64,000 nucleotides of DNA from contig NW_024040485.1 in assembly GCF_014851395.1 (NCBI RefSeq), positions 1,666,365 through 1,730,364 of the forward strand, in the 5' to 3' direction. The notes beneath the pieces are model-generated. The model was not told the DNA's origin. It was given only the letters and a program-made list of their open reading frames with translations, and searched no databases. The DNA is from Micropterus salmoides. Its lineage: Eukaryota; Chordata; Actinopteri; Centrarchiformes; Centrarchidae. Position 1 is the first letter of the stretch, and every line of letters starts with the position of its first letter. The position numbers and the translations under genes are program-made. Positions 30,482 to 40,694 of the stretch are shown piece after piece.

Positions 30482-31610
30482 ATCAAAATTTCCTCGTTAA
30501 GGGCACCACCGGAGTTGTTATAATCCTAGAGTCTCCGGACCTCTAGGTAGTTTTGAATAATTATACAATTATTACTAGTGATCAGTTAGTTAATAATCGC
30601 TCAATTATCTTAAATCAGTCAGTCAGTCTCATATCTAAAGGGTCAATTCTCTTGGCAGGAACTAGAAATAGGCAACACACACAGCTCTTGAATATATTAC
30701 AGTGAATTTATTCTCTAACTAAGGTGATAAAAAGATGGTTGGATACAGGGAACATAAACATTTGCTAAACAACGAGCCTGGAGGTTCGATTGTGGGAAGC
30801 ATTTGACTCATATGGCATTGAAGAGCTACTGAAAGTAAACTAATGCTATAATTTAGGAGTTAAAATGGACATCTGATCACAGAACGTGTGTTAAGTCTTA
30901 CTGCTTGTCGACAGCCTGCTTTTGGCCTGTTGCAAGGGTCCCACGCTAGCTGCCGATCCTGGCTTTTTGCTAGGGATTCTGATTGAAACGTCTCCTCCGT
31001 CTGGCAATTCGGCTGTTTGCAGGTTTCCTTCGTTGTAGCTGGCGAGACCACGTGGCTTGGTCTGACCTCGGTGAAGTTGGCTCGACGAAAAAGGCTTAAA
31101 ATGGAACTTGGTTGTTCCTGAATTAGTCCAGTGTAACTTAACGGACTGATAACTTTAACAAACAAAAGAAATAAAGAACATAAAACAAACTGAAGGCAGA
31201 TCGATGTCGCGGCACTTCAGGTGTGTAGCTTCAGGCGAACAAAGTCCTGTTTGTTTCGCTGGCCGAGTCTGGGCGTTGCCTGGCGAGGCACGCTGTGCGT
31301 GCCGAAGCGTCCAGAGGGCCGAGCAGAGTGGAAGAGTCAACAGCGAAGAGAAGAGCAGCGAGGTCGCGTGTCGCTCTTTTGTTGCCTGGGGCGTGGTTCC
31401 CCAGGGGGCGTCTCAGGTTTCCCCAAGGGACTGCCTTTCTAAACTTAATGTCTAAAGAAAAGAAATCTATTTTCACGTATTATAATCAAATATTTTCCAC
31501 AATCGAACCTCAATGGTTGAACGGTTGTACTGTTCTAGGCATTGGGTAACAGGAAACAATAGTCACATTATTGGTCAGGATATTTATATATTTAACGGCA
31601 TTTCCGACGA
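30482..31610 (-). repeat. LTR-like sequence, unclassified
   Basis: On the minus strand a GC-rich leader (31440-31205), a long polypyrimidine-poor stretch, AATAAA (plus-strand TTTATT, 30707-30712), and an end CTAGGATTATAACA (about 30518-30531) followed by ACTCCGGTGGTGCCCTTAAC, which could be an LTR end plus primer site. A TATA-like AAATATATAAATA lies near 31590. No second copy is visible in the window and the 5' limit is unknown, so this is a hypothesis. Confidence 0.35.
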
Positions 31611-33855
31611 GGGCATGTAATACTTATTTCGTCCACTTGGGGGAGCTCAGGTTACATGAGGACAGGAGGTCTCTCCTTAGGAACTGGGAATTTGTTGATT
31701 CATCCTTAAATTCAAGCTGGCGATTAAGAGTATCGTAAAACATTTCTTTGTTATCATTTCTAAAGGAATTTTGTAAGAAAGTATTATGAACAAGCATTGA
31801 TTACATTAGATGAAGGAGTGTCTTGCTGAAAATAAAAACACTGCACAAGTAACTTTCTTTTCAGCACTAATATCAACAACAGATAGCAACAACAGTTAAC
31901 ATAACTACTCAAATAGAGGCAAACGTAATCAGGTAACTAAAGATTTAATTAAATGTTTTGAGTCTTTGGAGACTGCAGTCCTTTGTCATCCAAAGTTCAG
32001 TGTCTGGACCATGTCACACTTGGGTGAGACAGGGGTTTTCCTTTTTGATGTGGTAATAAAACAAAGAATAAGGTCAGTTGCCACGGAAACGTGTGTGGGG
32101 GGGGCCAGTTTTGATAGGCTGTTCAGGGAGATGCCAATGGCTGGTTCGTGTCCCTTTGTCAGTTTAACAGTCAGGCCCCGCGTTATCAGCTTCGGAATCA
32201 AAAAGGTGCCAGTTTTATGGTCGGGATAGCACTTAGAGAAAGCAACTTTGACCCCTCCCCTTCTTCTCTGGGGAGGAGAAAGGAATTTAGAGTAGCTCCA
32301 AATTTATTCAATATAAAATGCACAAATCCACACCGTTGTTCACTACACTTGTCAAGGCAAAGTCCATCTGCCTTAAAAAGATGTCTGTGGTCCCAGAGAA
32401 ATTTTCAATGAAATGCACTGAATGGACAGTACATGCCACTGTTGCTTCACAACATTGGTCCCTATGTGCAGTATGAAGTTTGTCACAGTATTTTGGTGTT
32501 CTTACTGCACATGCTTCTTTTCTACAAGGTTGTTTATTTGTCATTATACAGCACAAGGCTGCATAACAAAATGAAATTTGTAGTTCCTTTGCTACACACA
32601 CAACATATAATCAAGTCTAGATCTATATTAAAATATGGTCACATATAAAATAAAATAAAACAATACAGTTATTTATATACATATATATACAGACACATAA
32701 CTTACACCCCGAACATTCCACATTGCATTTTTTGAATTTGCATGGGATGAATGTAAACAGCAGCAACCGAGTTTCATCTTCATAATAAACAGTCTGACAT
32801 TTGGGAAACAGTGTCCATCTTGTACACCTTCTCTCATCTTGCCAGAGTCTTGCGCTGGCAGCTCAGAACATGGACCACCTGCCAATTTTGATGGGGCAGG
32901 TCTCTGTAACGATGTGGGCACAACAGTCTCTGAATTCCGTTGCTTGGTCAATATTAGTCTCATTTTGTCCAGACTGGCTCGTTAGGAGCAGAATTAAGTC
33001 CAAGCTGGGCCAGGATGGCTCCTCTCCTGGCTCTCTTTTCTCTCCTCTGGGCGATCACCGCACCCGCCATGGTGCCTGGTCCGGTTGTTTGGGCCGGGTG
33101 GATCGTGGTCTGCCGCTCTTTAATCCAAAAAACCCATCTTCATCTTCCAATGACTACTTATGTCAGAGGGAAAACAAGCTTTTGCAATAAAGCCAGAAAA
33201 AAATAGATCAAAAGCAAAATGTAGTGAAGTTTGAAGGAGCTACCGGCTGCTGCTTCTACAAGCGCTGCAGGTTGCCATAGAAAGCTCTTACATCTTTTAC
33301 AACAACCACAATCAGAGTTTGAGGCCCAGTCATTAGCTTTCCCTGCAGCCTTTAACTTTCTGATTTACTCTCAGTCCTTCTGTGTGAGGACGGGATGTTA
33401 TTCAGGTCATCAGATGGAGATCCAGGGTCCTGCAATAGTCGTGAAAATATGTTCCACCATTGCACACTCAGTTGTTTGGGGGGGTCTGTTGCTAACTCTC
33501 CCTTTTCCTACTAAGAACAGAGGTTGAAGAGGCACTCTGTCCGGATGATAATGCAGGCCAGTCAGTCCCATCACAAATCTTGGAGCGCTGGATTCTGTCT
33601 GTTACTCGTCCTCCCATTTCCCAGGGAAATGATATACTCAATACCCAGCGAGTTCCAGGGAGGACTACCACTACCACTACACAGGCCTCCTGCTTCTTAG
33701 TTTTCTTGTTTGTTATGAGTTAAGGATTCTGGTCTTGTTTTGGTTTCATTTCGTATGTTCTATTGATCCTGTTTAAGTCTGTTTTGGCTCTGTGTAACAC
33801 AAGAACAAAGCTCAGCACAACATAGATCTGGACAATATTCAGGACATATGACACA
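31611..33855. other. No gene established
   Basis: Several short overlapping frames on both strands without recognisable domains. One (33015-33206) begins MAPLLALFSLLWAITAPAMV, signal-peptide-like, but has no continuation or splice support. A G8 run is near 32097. No repeat recognised with confidence. Confidence 0.35.
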
Positions 33856-33859
33856 ACAC

Positions 33860-34240
33860 AAATAAAAATGGTTAATCTATAGCGATGCTATTCAATATAG
33901 ATGCAACAGTAGAGTTAGTGAAGCGAAGATAAGGAGTCCAAATATTTAAGAAACATCCTTTTGTAGAATGAAGAAGGCAAGTTAAGTATTCCAGAGGAAA
34001 AAGCTCCATGATGAGTTTGTCGCTGATCCATGACAGGAAAATGTTCTTACGTGCAGCATAGGTGTTGATATCATATAGTCTGCCTGAACCAGGACTGATT
34101 TTACTGTCGCTATATCCCAAGAGCAACGAGACAGGATCACAGGCCAAAGCAATTCCAAATATAGCGCTCATATCTTTCAGAACATCTTGCCAGTATGACT
34201 GAATTTTCGGACAGTACCAAACACAATGAGTATATGTACC
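33860..34240 (-). pseudogene. L1-type LINE ORF2 C-terminal fragment
   Basis: Minus-strand translation from 34240: THCVWYCPKIQSYWQDVLKD, then IFGIALACDPVSLLLGYSDS, AARKNIFLSWISDK and LEYLTCLLHSTKGCFLNIWT. The HCxWxCPxIQxYWxxV opening and the order DPxxxLLG ... AxKxIxxxW ... FxxIW are typical of the C-terminal domain of fish L1/Tx1-clade LINEs. The rest of ORF2 is not adjacent: its upstream side is cut by the hAT terminus at 34241. Confidence 0.85.
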
Positions 34241-34997
34241 TAGGGATGCACCGATACCACTTTTTTCAGACCAAGTACAAGTACAAGTACTTACATTTGG
34301 GTACTTGCCGATACAGAGTACCGATATGAGTACTTAATAACACCATTACAGTTCTTACAATTTGTTAGTTTTATTTGCATGTTTTGCAAATACATCTTGA
34401 TGTAGTTGCTGTCATTTTAACATTCAACTTTTCCTGAAGAAACACGGCATTGTCTGCTACCCATTTCACATAAATTTAACTTGGGCTACAGTTAATTTCA
34501 GAATAACTAAACATACAAACTGTTGAAGAACAAATAAAAGGACACTGTATGTTATCATATCTAAGTGCTGTCTGTGAGGATTAAGCCTTTTTTGGAAAAG
34601 TGAGGGGCAGGTTCTTTTTGATGAAAAGAAGCTTCTCTGCATTATCAGCTGTGAGCCTGTTTCTGTTTTCATCCACAATATGTGGATTTTCCACACTACT
34701 GTATGGGGCTGAGAGGTATCTGCGTGACATTTGGGCAAGTGTGGGAAACCGCACTTTGTTAATGCTCCAATACTGAAGTGGTTTGTCCTCCCGAGAAGTT
34801 GTGTTCTCTCCAAGGTATGTCTCTAACTGAATGGCAGCACCCACAGGTGCAGTGCTCAGTGATGTCGATGCTTGTGCATCTGCTATCTCATCAAACACAC
34901 TGTCCAGAGTGCTGCTGGCCTGGGCCTTGTGTATCCTTCTTGCAGGTGGTTCCCCCAGATCTTCCTGCTTGTCTGCCTCTCCTCCAGATTTATTCAT
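34241..34997 (-). mobile_element. hAT transposon relic (3' part of transposase and one terminus)
   Basis: The plus-strand sequence TAGGGATGCACCGATACCAC at 34241 is a typical hAT terminus; short GTACTTG/CCGATA repeats follow, as usual near hAT ends. It interrupts the L1 fragment to its left. The transposase C-terminus follows on the minus strand. The opposite terminus is not visible; LTR-like sequence starts at about 35027, so the element is truncated or interrupted there. Confidence 0.75.
34581..34997 (-). pseudogene. hAT transposase dimerisation-domain remnant
   Basis: A 138-codon minus-strand frame holds the C-terminal dimerisation region of a ZBED-type hAT transposase: AIQLETYLGENTTSREDKPL followed by QYW, then RFPTLAQMSRRYLSAPYSSV, and DENRNRLTADNAEKLLFIKK ending NLPLTFPKKA. 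The conserved stretch between APxxS and VDExRNRL (normally with SERLFS) is shortened to VENPHI, so about ten core residues are missing. The catalytic DDE residues and BED zinc finger lie upstream and are absent. Confidence 0.82.
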
Positions 34998-35026
34998 TTG
35001 GTTATGATCATTCCGTGTTAGCCTGT

Positions 35027-35532
35027 TCTGTTCTGTTCAGCCAACTTAGTCTGTTCTATCTTTTGGAGTTGCCTGTATTCCTCAGTTACTTGGTCTGTCT
35101 TCTCTGTTCTGGGTATTGAGTTCCAGTTAGAGTCTTGTCTTGTGTTTTGCAACCTTTTATTGTCTCTCTTTTCCCCTGCTGTCTCTCTGCCTGACTGTGT
35201 CTCATTAGCCTCATCTCTGTCACCTGTGTTGCTCCTGCCCTGCTTGTTAGTCCCTGTGTAAATATGCTTGATTGTTTCCTTCAGTCTTTATCCAGTCATT
35301 GTTGTAGTGGTTGTAGCTTTCCCTGTCTCATCCAGTTTCTTGCCTGTTCCCTGTTAGCTCTTGGATCTTTGGATTTGCTGTTGGATAGACCGCTTTGTTT
35401 GGACTTTGCTTTTTGGATTTTGAATTCAGCCACTCAAATGTAAGTGTGCTCGCCTTTTGTTTAATAAACCACTGAACTGTAACAGTCAGCCTGTGTGTTC
35501 TGCATTTGGGTCCTCCAACCTGCTCTACCCTA
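35027..35532 (+). repeat. LTR-like sequence with AATAAA
   Basis: C/T-rich sequence starting TGTTAGCCTGTTCTG and ending near CTCTACCCTACA, with AATAAA at 35463-35468 and a downstream CTGCATTTGGGTCCTCC block that is common in the U5 part of fish Gypsy LTRs. Ends fit TG...CA but are not proven, and no paired LTR is present. Probably a solo LTR. Confidence 0.5.
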
Positions 35533-36050
35533 CACTTGTCACTGGACACTTGTTAGTGCTAATTAGCCGTGTGTTAGTATGCTCTTGTCCACTGTTTTGG
35601 GTCCATGGTAAAACAGTGTCATTCCCACATAGTCCATTAACTTCCATGTTAATGGAAAAAGTTTAGAGTAACATTAGCTGCGGCTAACTTTATGCCGACA
35701 GCTAATGTTACTTCTACACACAGATAAAAAAGGTGCTCTGTTGGTTTTTGCTGTTTGAGGGAGAAAAGTTTCGAAGTCTGATCTTTTTTTATGTAATTTG
35801 ACTAACTTTTCACTTGTACTAGGATTATTACAGTAACTTAACAAAGTTAGGGGCTGTTGCTGCTGTCGCGTTGTCAGCTGTCTCTTTTCTTCGGGAACGG
35901 TGGGGGTGTGTGTGAGGTGTTTGGGTTTGGGCTGTTGGGTGTTTGGTTTTTGCATTGGAAAATAAGGCAAAACACAATTTTGGGCTAGTTGATTTTGCCT
36001 CGTTACTAGTTTGGCTGGCATTGCCTGTATCAATACAGAAGCATCTGTGT
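35533..36050. other. No gene recognised
   Basis: A 119-codon minus-strand frame (35674-36033) is Gln/Thr/Pro-rich through low-complexity sequence and is not called. Confidence 0.35.
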
Positions 36051-36054
36051 ATAT

Positions 36055-36116
36055 AAATATATTGTGATGTATTCTTTGCTTATATGCATAAGCAAAGAAT
36101 ACATCACAATATATTT
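36055..36116. repeat. Perfect 29-bp inverted repeat with 4-nt loop
   Basis: Left arm 36055-36083 (AAATATATTGTGATGTATTC continuing TTTGCTTAT), loop ATGC, right arm 36088-36116 perfectly complementary. Such a long uninterrupted hairpin is unusual for aged intergenic DNA. It may be a recently formed palindrome, a fold-back transposon remnant, or a small hairpin RNA source; sequence alone does not decide. Confidence 0.95.
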
Positions 36117-36239
36117 CTTTATCGATAACAGCCCTATTTAAATCTTTGTTCCTTTTTTATACTTTGAGCATCTGCTCTTCCAAAGGTCTCTGCACAACAT
36201 TAAGATTAATGTTGAGTCAGTGTGTACATATGCAAAAAC

Positions 36240-36483
36240 AATGTCGGACAGTTTTCTCTGGACCCCTGCCAAATCTGACCAGTGATGACATAGCCGCATG
36301 TCGTCATTCCACCGCTGGTTGTCGAGGTGGTGTCCAGCAAACGATGTGGGCTTTGTAGATCATTGGCAGACTTTCTGGGGAAGACCTGGTCTGATTCGTA
36401 GAGACGGCATCCATCCCATTTGGGAAGGAACAGCTCTCATTTCTAGAAATCTGGCCAAGTTTATTAGTGGACCAAATCCATGA
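36240..36483 (+). pseudogene. LINE ORF1-type SGNH/esterase remnant
   Basis: Two overlapping frames together follow the C-terminal half of the esterase-like domain found in the first ORF of many CR1/L2 LINEs: VFSGPLPNLTSDDIA, then after a frame change WLSRWCPANDVGFVDHW, FWGRPGLIRRDGIHP and WEGTALISRNLAKFI. DGIHP corresponds to the DxxH block carrying the catalytic Asp-His of SGNH hydrolases. The nucleophile-serine block is not visible, so the domain is truncated at its N-terminus. Confidence 0.7.
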
Positions 36484-36499
36484 CAACCCAGAGTTGAGA

Positions 36500-37456
36500 C
36501 CAGGAGGCAGAGTCGCAAATATCGCAATATCGCAGAAACTGAGAGGAATTGGCGTTCCACCAAACTGGAAAATTCTCGTTTAATTTGGCAAGATAGTCTT
36601 AAAACTTTTAGGAAGGCCCTCCGTAATGCCAGGGCAGCGTACTACTCATCATTAATAGAGGAAAATAGGAACAACCCCAGATTTCTTTTGAGCACTGTAG
36701 CCAGGCTGACAGAGAGTCACAGCTCTATTGAGTCAAGTGTTCCCATAGCTCTCAGTAGTTACGACTTCATGAGCTTCTTTAATGATAAAATTCTAACTAT
36801 TAGAAACAAAATTCACCAAGACCTGCCCTCAACTGGCACCGACTTATCTCTAAACTCAGGAACCTTAGAAACAGCTGTAGAACCAGATATATGTTTAGAC
36901 TGCTTTGCTTCCCTCAACCTTTACCAACTAACTTCAATAATTTCTTCATCTAAACCATCAACCTGCCTCTTAGACCCCATCCCGACTAGGTTGCTTAAAG
37001 ATGTTTTACCCTTAGTCAGCACTTCTATACTAGATATGATCAATCTATCTCTATACTACTAACTATAGACCTATATCTAACCTTCCATTTCTCTCTAAGG
37101 TTCTGGAGAAAGCAGTTGCTAAACAGCTGTGTGACTTTCTACAGAGCAATAGTTTATTTGAGGATTTTCAGTCGGGATTTAGAGTTCATCATAGCACAGA
37201 GACAGCACTGGTGAAAATTACTAACGACCTCCTTATTGCATCAGACAAAGGACTTGTCTCTGTACTGGTTTTATTAGATCTTAGTGCTGCATTTGATACC
37301 GTTGACCATCAGATCCTATTGCAGAGACTGGAACATTTCATTGGCATTAAAGGAACCGCTCTAAGCTGGTTTAAGTCCTATTTATCAGATCAGTTTCAGT
37401 TTGTATGTAATGTTCAGTTTGATCCAACAGCTGGATCCTTCGCAGTCCCAGGTATC
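36500..37456 (+). pseudogene. L2-type LINE linker and reverse transcriptase remnant
   Basis: Continues from the esterase piece after a deletion that removed the endonuclease. Landmarks: NWRSTKLENSRLIWQDSLKT, RAAYYSSLIEENRNNPRFLL, STVARLTESHSSIESSVPIA, FMSFFNDKILTIRNKIHQDL, STCLLDPIPTRLLKDVLPLV, ILDMINLSLYY; then a deletion of about 20 codons; NYRPISNLPFLSKVLEKAVA, FEDFQSGFRVHHSTETALVK, and motif A VLLDLSAAFDTVDHQILLQ (about 37265-37325). It stops at about 37456 before the YADD box. The same family, with the same wording, is on the minus strand at 53.4-54.0 kb. The sequence at about 36942-36965 (TCATCTAAACCATCAACC) is the empty counterpart of the hAT insertion site at 52.38-53.33 kb. Confidence 0.88.
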
Positions 37457-37498
37457 CCGACATTCATTGCGCGCCGGTTGATTGTCCCAGCGTAAATA

Positions 37499-38793
37499 AT
37501 GGCGTCGGCTGTGGCTGTGGAGTTTGTAAGTATTGGATTTCAACTCACTTCAAAAGCCAACTACACAAATGTAAAAATAACAAGAGGCATAAAAGCACGA
37601 TGTGTCGTTTAAAGAATAATTTTGTGGAAGAAGTTAACGTGAATTAAGTGATTAACTGGCGAGCTAACGTTAGTGTTTGGTGATGTGAAGCAAAAAACTT
37701 ACTTGAACATGTTGTTTTGTTTTAGGGAGCAAGGAGCAAACTGCCCTGTTCATTAAACTGAGGGGGGAGAGCAACCACCTGTTCACCGGGGCAAAATTTT
37801 CTGCCAACGTGGCTTGAAGGTAGTTAAAGTATCAGTAGCCCTTTTGTAATGTCTGCATTTAATCATCTTGTACTTAAAGTTACAGTAAAATGAGCCGCCA
37901 TCATATTCAAAGCCTTTAACAATAAGAAAACCAGTAGATGGGGCAGCCCTTTGTTGTGTTTTTGTGTCTCTATCCTGCCCTGTCACCTTTTCCAGTCTTC
38001 ACAGAATTACCATTTCTTTTGTTTCTCTGTGATTAGGACATTTTTGGAGAAAATGGGCCTGTGGGGAAAAGTGACTTCCCTCCAAGCAAAAAAAAGTGGG
38101 ACAATTTAAAAAAAAAAAAAATACAAAGTATGTATGTGTGATTTGAAACTTATATATTCTGTATACCTTTTTTTATAATTTTTGTATAAATCGTTCACTG
38201 TGTAGCATAAAGGGAACTACAAACTGCATTCATCTTAAAACCCTGTTTTAATAATGCATACATTTACCTTGTACGTTGTATATTAATTTAATTCTATGCC
38301 TTTGGTGTGAGAGACCTGGGTTCAATCGCCCATTGTGACCCATCCACCATTGTGTCCCTGAGCAAGACACTTAACCCTAATTGCTCCAGAGACGTGCGAC
38401 CTCTGACATGTATAGCAATTGTAAGTCGCTTTGGATAAAAGCGTCAGCTAAATGAGTAAATGTAATTCATTTCAGCCATGCACGTTAAATACAGTTGCTG
38501 AAATTTGTTTTTATGCTGTTGTTATTTACCATGATTGATTTCCTTTGCCTTAGGATTGCAAGTGTCCAGGATCAGGAGAGGGTGTAGGGGGGAAGCCCAC
38601 TGCTGCAACTTGGCCCTGGTTTGTCCTCATGGATGAGGTGTTGGGACAGAGGCATTCCACCACCCCACCTGTCATAATTGCCTCTATCCCTGAGGACACA
38701 CCAGGGCCAAGTACTGCAGTGGGTGACCAGGAGGAGGAGGAAGAGGAGGAAAGCCAGCCGAGAAAGAGAGAGAGAGAGAGGGACAGAGGATGA
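37499..38793 (+). pseudogene. Four-exon Myb/SANT-like DNA-binding protein gene, disabled
   Basis: Spliced gene with consensus sites. Exon 1 37499-37525 (MASAVAVEF, donor GTAAGT). Exon 2 about 37726 (or 37734)-37819: EQTALFIKLRGESNHLFTGA then KFSANVA. Exon 3 38037-38127: RTFLEKMGLWGKVTSLQAKK then KWDNLKKK. Exon 4 38554-38793: DCKCPGSGEGVGGKPTAATW, PWFVLMDEVLG, PPVIIASIPEDTPGPSTAV, then an acidic run and RKRERERD. The pattern (W-x-L-G-x-T-x-x-Q-A-K-K-K-W-D-N-L-K-K-K-Y-K) is the Myb/SANT-like trihelix domain of a large fish family, often transposon-associated. Lesions: TGA at 37815-37817 where the family has the domain Trp; one extra A in the A-tract of exon 3, which puts exon 4 out of frame; possible phase problem between exons 1 and 2; probable GA-tract slip near 38770, beyond which EDELQL reads in another frame. 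A SINE lies in intron 3. DNA-binding role is inferred from the domain. Confidence 0.75.
38291..38467 (+). mobile_element. tRNA-derived SINE in intron 3 of the Myb/SANT-like gene
   Basis: Same family as the 12.3 kb copy: CCTTTGGTGTGAGAGACCTG, a B box GGGTTCAATCG, CCCTGAGCAAGACACTTAAC, ACATGTATAGCAATTGTAAG and TCGCTTTGGATAAAAGCGTC. The first few head bases are missing or degenerate. By eye the two copies agree at about nine positions in ten. Confidence 0.92.
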
Positions 38794-39335
38794 GCTTCAG
38801 CTTTAGCTGATCAATGACAAAAACACTGTCAATATTTTAATATTTAAGTAAGGTTAGGTTTTCTTTAAATATGAAATTATGTTGTTAAAGTGAAATGGCA
38901 GTAGCAATAAACTACGTTAACTGTGGTTAACATCACTGTTAGCTTTAGGAAGCCTATAGTGCCTAAATACATATAAAATGTAACGTTTAGTTACTTTCCC
39001 CCGTATTTACCTGGCCAGGGTCCTCTCTCAGCCTGAGATACATCATGCGGCGGCGTGTATCTCTAAGTATCTCTAGTTGCTCTATTAAGAGGTAAAATAT
39101 TAACATATTCGTCTCCATGCCGGTGGACCGCAGCTGTGAAGGTTGCTAGGCGACAGGAGCGGTGCTTCCCCACGCATAGGTAAGGGGGGGGTCAGTTGAT
39201 GACGCAATAGACAGTCCTCCGTAGACTAGACCGTCTCATTTAACAACGGTCGGTTCGGCCTTCTGCGGCCGCATGCCTTCATAGACTGCAAAGGCCACGC
39301 GCTGCAAAGGATGCGGTCCCTAAATTGAGACACAG
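38794..39335. other. 3' flank of the Myb/SANT-like gene; possible transposon end
   Basis: No gene. Around 39240-39330 a GC-rich run (GGTTCGGCCTTCTGCGGCCG, AAAGGATGCGGTCCCTAAAT) ends abruptly against LINE sequence, as does GCGCGCCGGTTGATTGTCCC at 37469 on the other side. These could be the two limits of a mobile unit carrying the gene, but they are not clearly inverted repeats. Confidence 0.3.
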
Positions 39336-39337
39336 CT

Positions 39338-39660
39338 AGGGAGAGCATTCCACAGACTGGGAGCAGCTGAGCAGAAAGCCCGATCTACCATTGTTCGGAG
39401 CTTGGTTCTGGGAGGTTTCAGGAGATGCACTGAGGCAGATCGAAGGGCACGTGTGGAGGTCTGTGGGGTGAGGAGTTCCTTGAGGTAGGAGGGGGCTTCA
39501 CCATGGATGCACTGGTGGGTAAGGAGGGAGACCTTGTAGTCAATCCTGAGTGAGACAGGAAGCCAGTGGAGTGATTTGAGGATGGGGGTGATGTGGTCGT
39601 GTTTGCGCACCTTCAGCAGGATCCTAGCAGCACTGTTCTGGATGTACTGCAGCTTCTAGC
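39338..39660 (-). pseudogene. LINE reverse-transcriptase C-terminal fragment
   Basis: Minus-strand translation gives VRKHDHITPILKSLHWLPVS, LRIDYKVSLLTHQCIHGEAP and SYLKELLTPQTSTRALRSAS, then KLRTMVDRAFCSAAPSLWNA with LPSC. The preceding bases read KLQYIQNSAARILL after a frame change. This is the conserved tail of L2/CR1-type LINE reverse transcriptases. The cut at 39338, just after LP, removes the last residues; no 3' tail follows. Confidence 0.85.
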
Positions 39661-40685
39661 AGTACATTTTCATTGAGCTGCTATAGAAAGAAATTATTGC
39701 CGACTTGATTGTATTACATTCTTTCCCAGCAGGACACATCCCACTAAACAGATAACTCAAATCAGTCCCACCAGTTCTGAGAAATGGACTTTTTATGACT
39801 TCTCCAAAGTTATGTTAAATGCATCACAGTGGTAGGTTGTATGGTTGTGTTAATCTGCAATTAGTGCTTATGTGTGTTAATTTAAAAATAAAAACAATAA
39901 ACAGTGGCTACAGTGGATTCTATTCACAAACATGAACCAAAAACATAAAACAAACATACCCAGCCACACACACACACACACACACACACACTATAGAGTC
40001 CACTTGACATAACTGCAGCACTGAAATGTTTGATAGATTTGGTAGAATGTGATTTGTCAGTCACCCTGACAAGAAGAAAACGGGGGGAAAGATTGTGTGT
40101 TTGTGTCCGTCTGTGTGCAGAAATGGGCGGAGTGAGAGGCCGCCCGGAGGAAGGAAGCAGTGTGTGTGCATTGTCAGCACCGGCTCCCCTTCACATGCTC
40201 TGCCTAAAGGTCATCTATCAGAGTGGAAACCCAGGCAGTTCCAAAGGGACCCCGCTGACCTCCCTGTCTGATTCTGGTTTCATCTTTACTAGTCAGATGT
40301 AGTGATAATGAAATAGCATTTCCTCTCGACTTCAAACAGAAGCACACGTTCATATTTACTTGTCCATGATGGCATATAGGGCCATAGTATGTTGAAAATG
40401 AATAAATTATGGAGCCAGTAATATTCCAAGAAAAACTCTGTTGTAGATTAAAGTCATACATTTACAAGAAAAAAAACTTAAAAATACTATTTTTTAATGT
40501 GCTTGTGTAAATTAATGCTGTACCGTTAAAAGCATGGTATGCAGATATTTTTAACAACAGCCATCACATATAACTTTCACCAACCAGCAGTAAGAGATAC
40601 CTTCTGTTCAAAGAGCAAAAACATGAAAACTGGGAAAGAACTCCAGACATTTCATGTCAGGCAGCTGGACAAGGCAGATGGCTGC
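39661..40685. other. No gene; contains a CA microsatellite
   Basis: CA dinucleotide run at 39965-39992. Frames at 40030-40302 and 40539-40760 have no recognisable domain. Confidence 0.45.
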
Positions 40686-40694
40686 CCACCCTGC

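Noticed and set aside
37211..37495. Open frame continuing past LINE motif A into IARRLIVPA
   Set aside because: The last residues are from the adjoining Myb/SANT unit after the LINE breaks off at about 37456; not a fusion protein with support.
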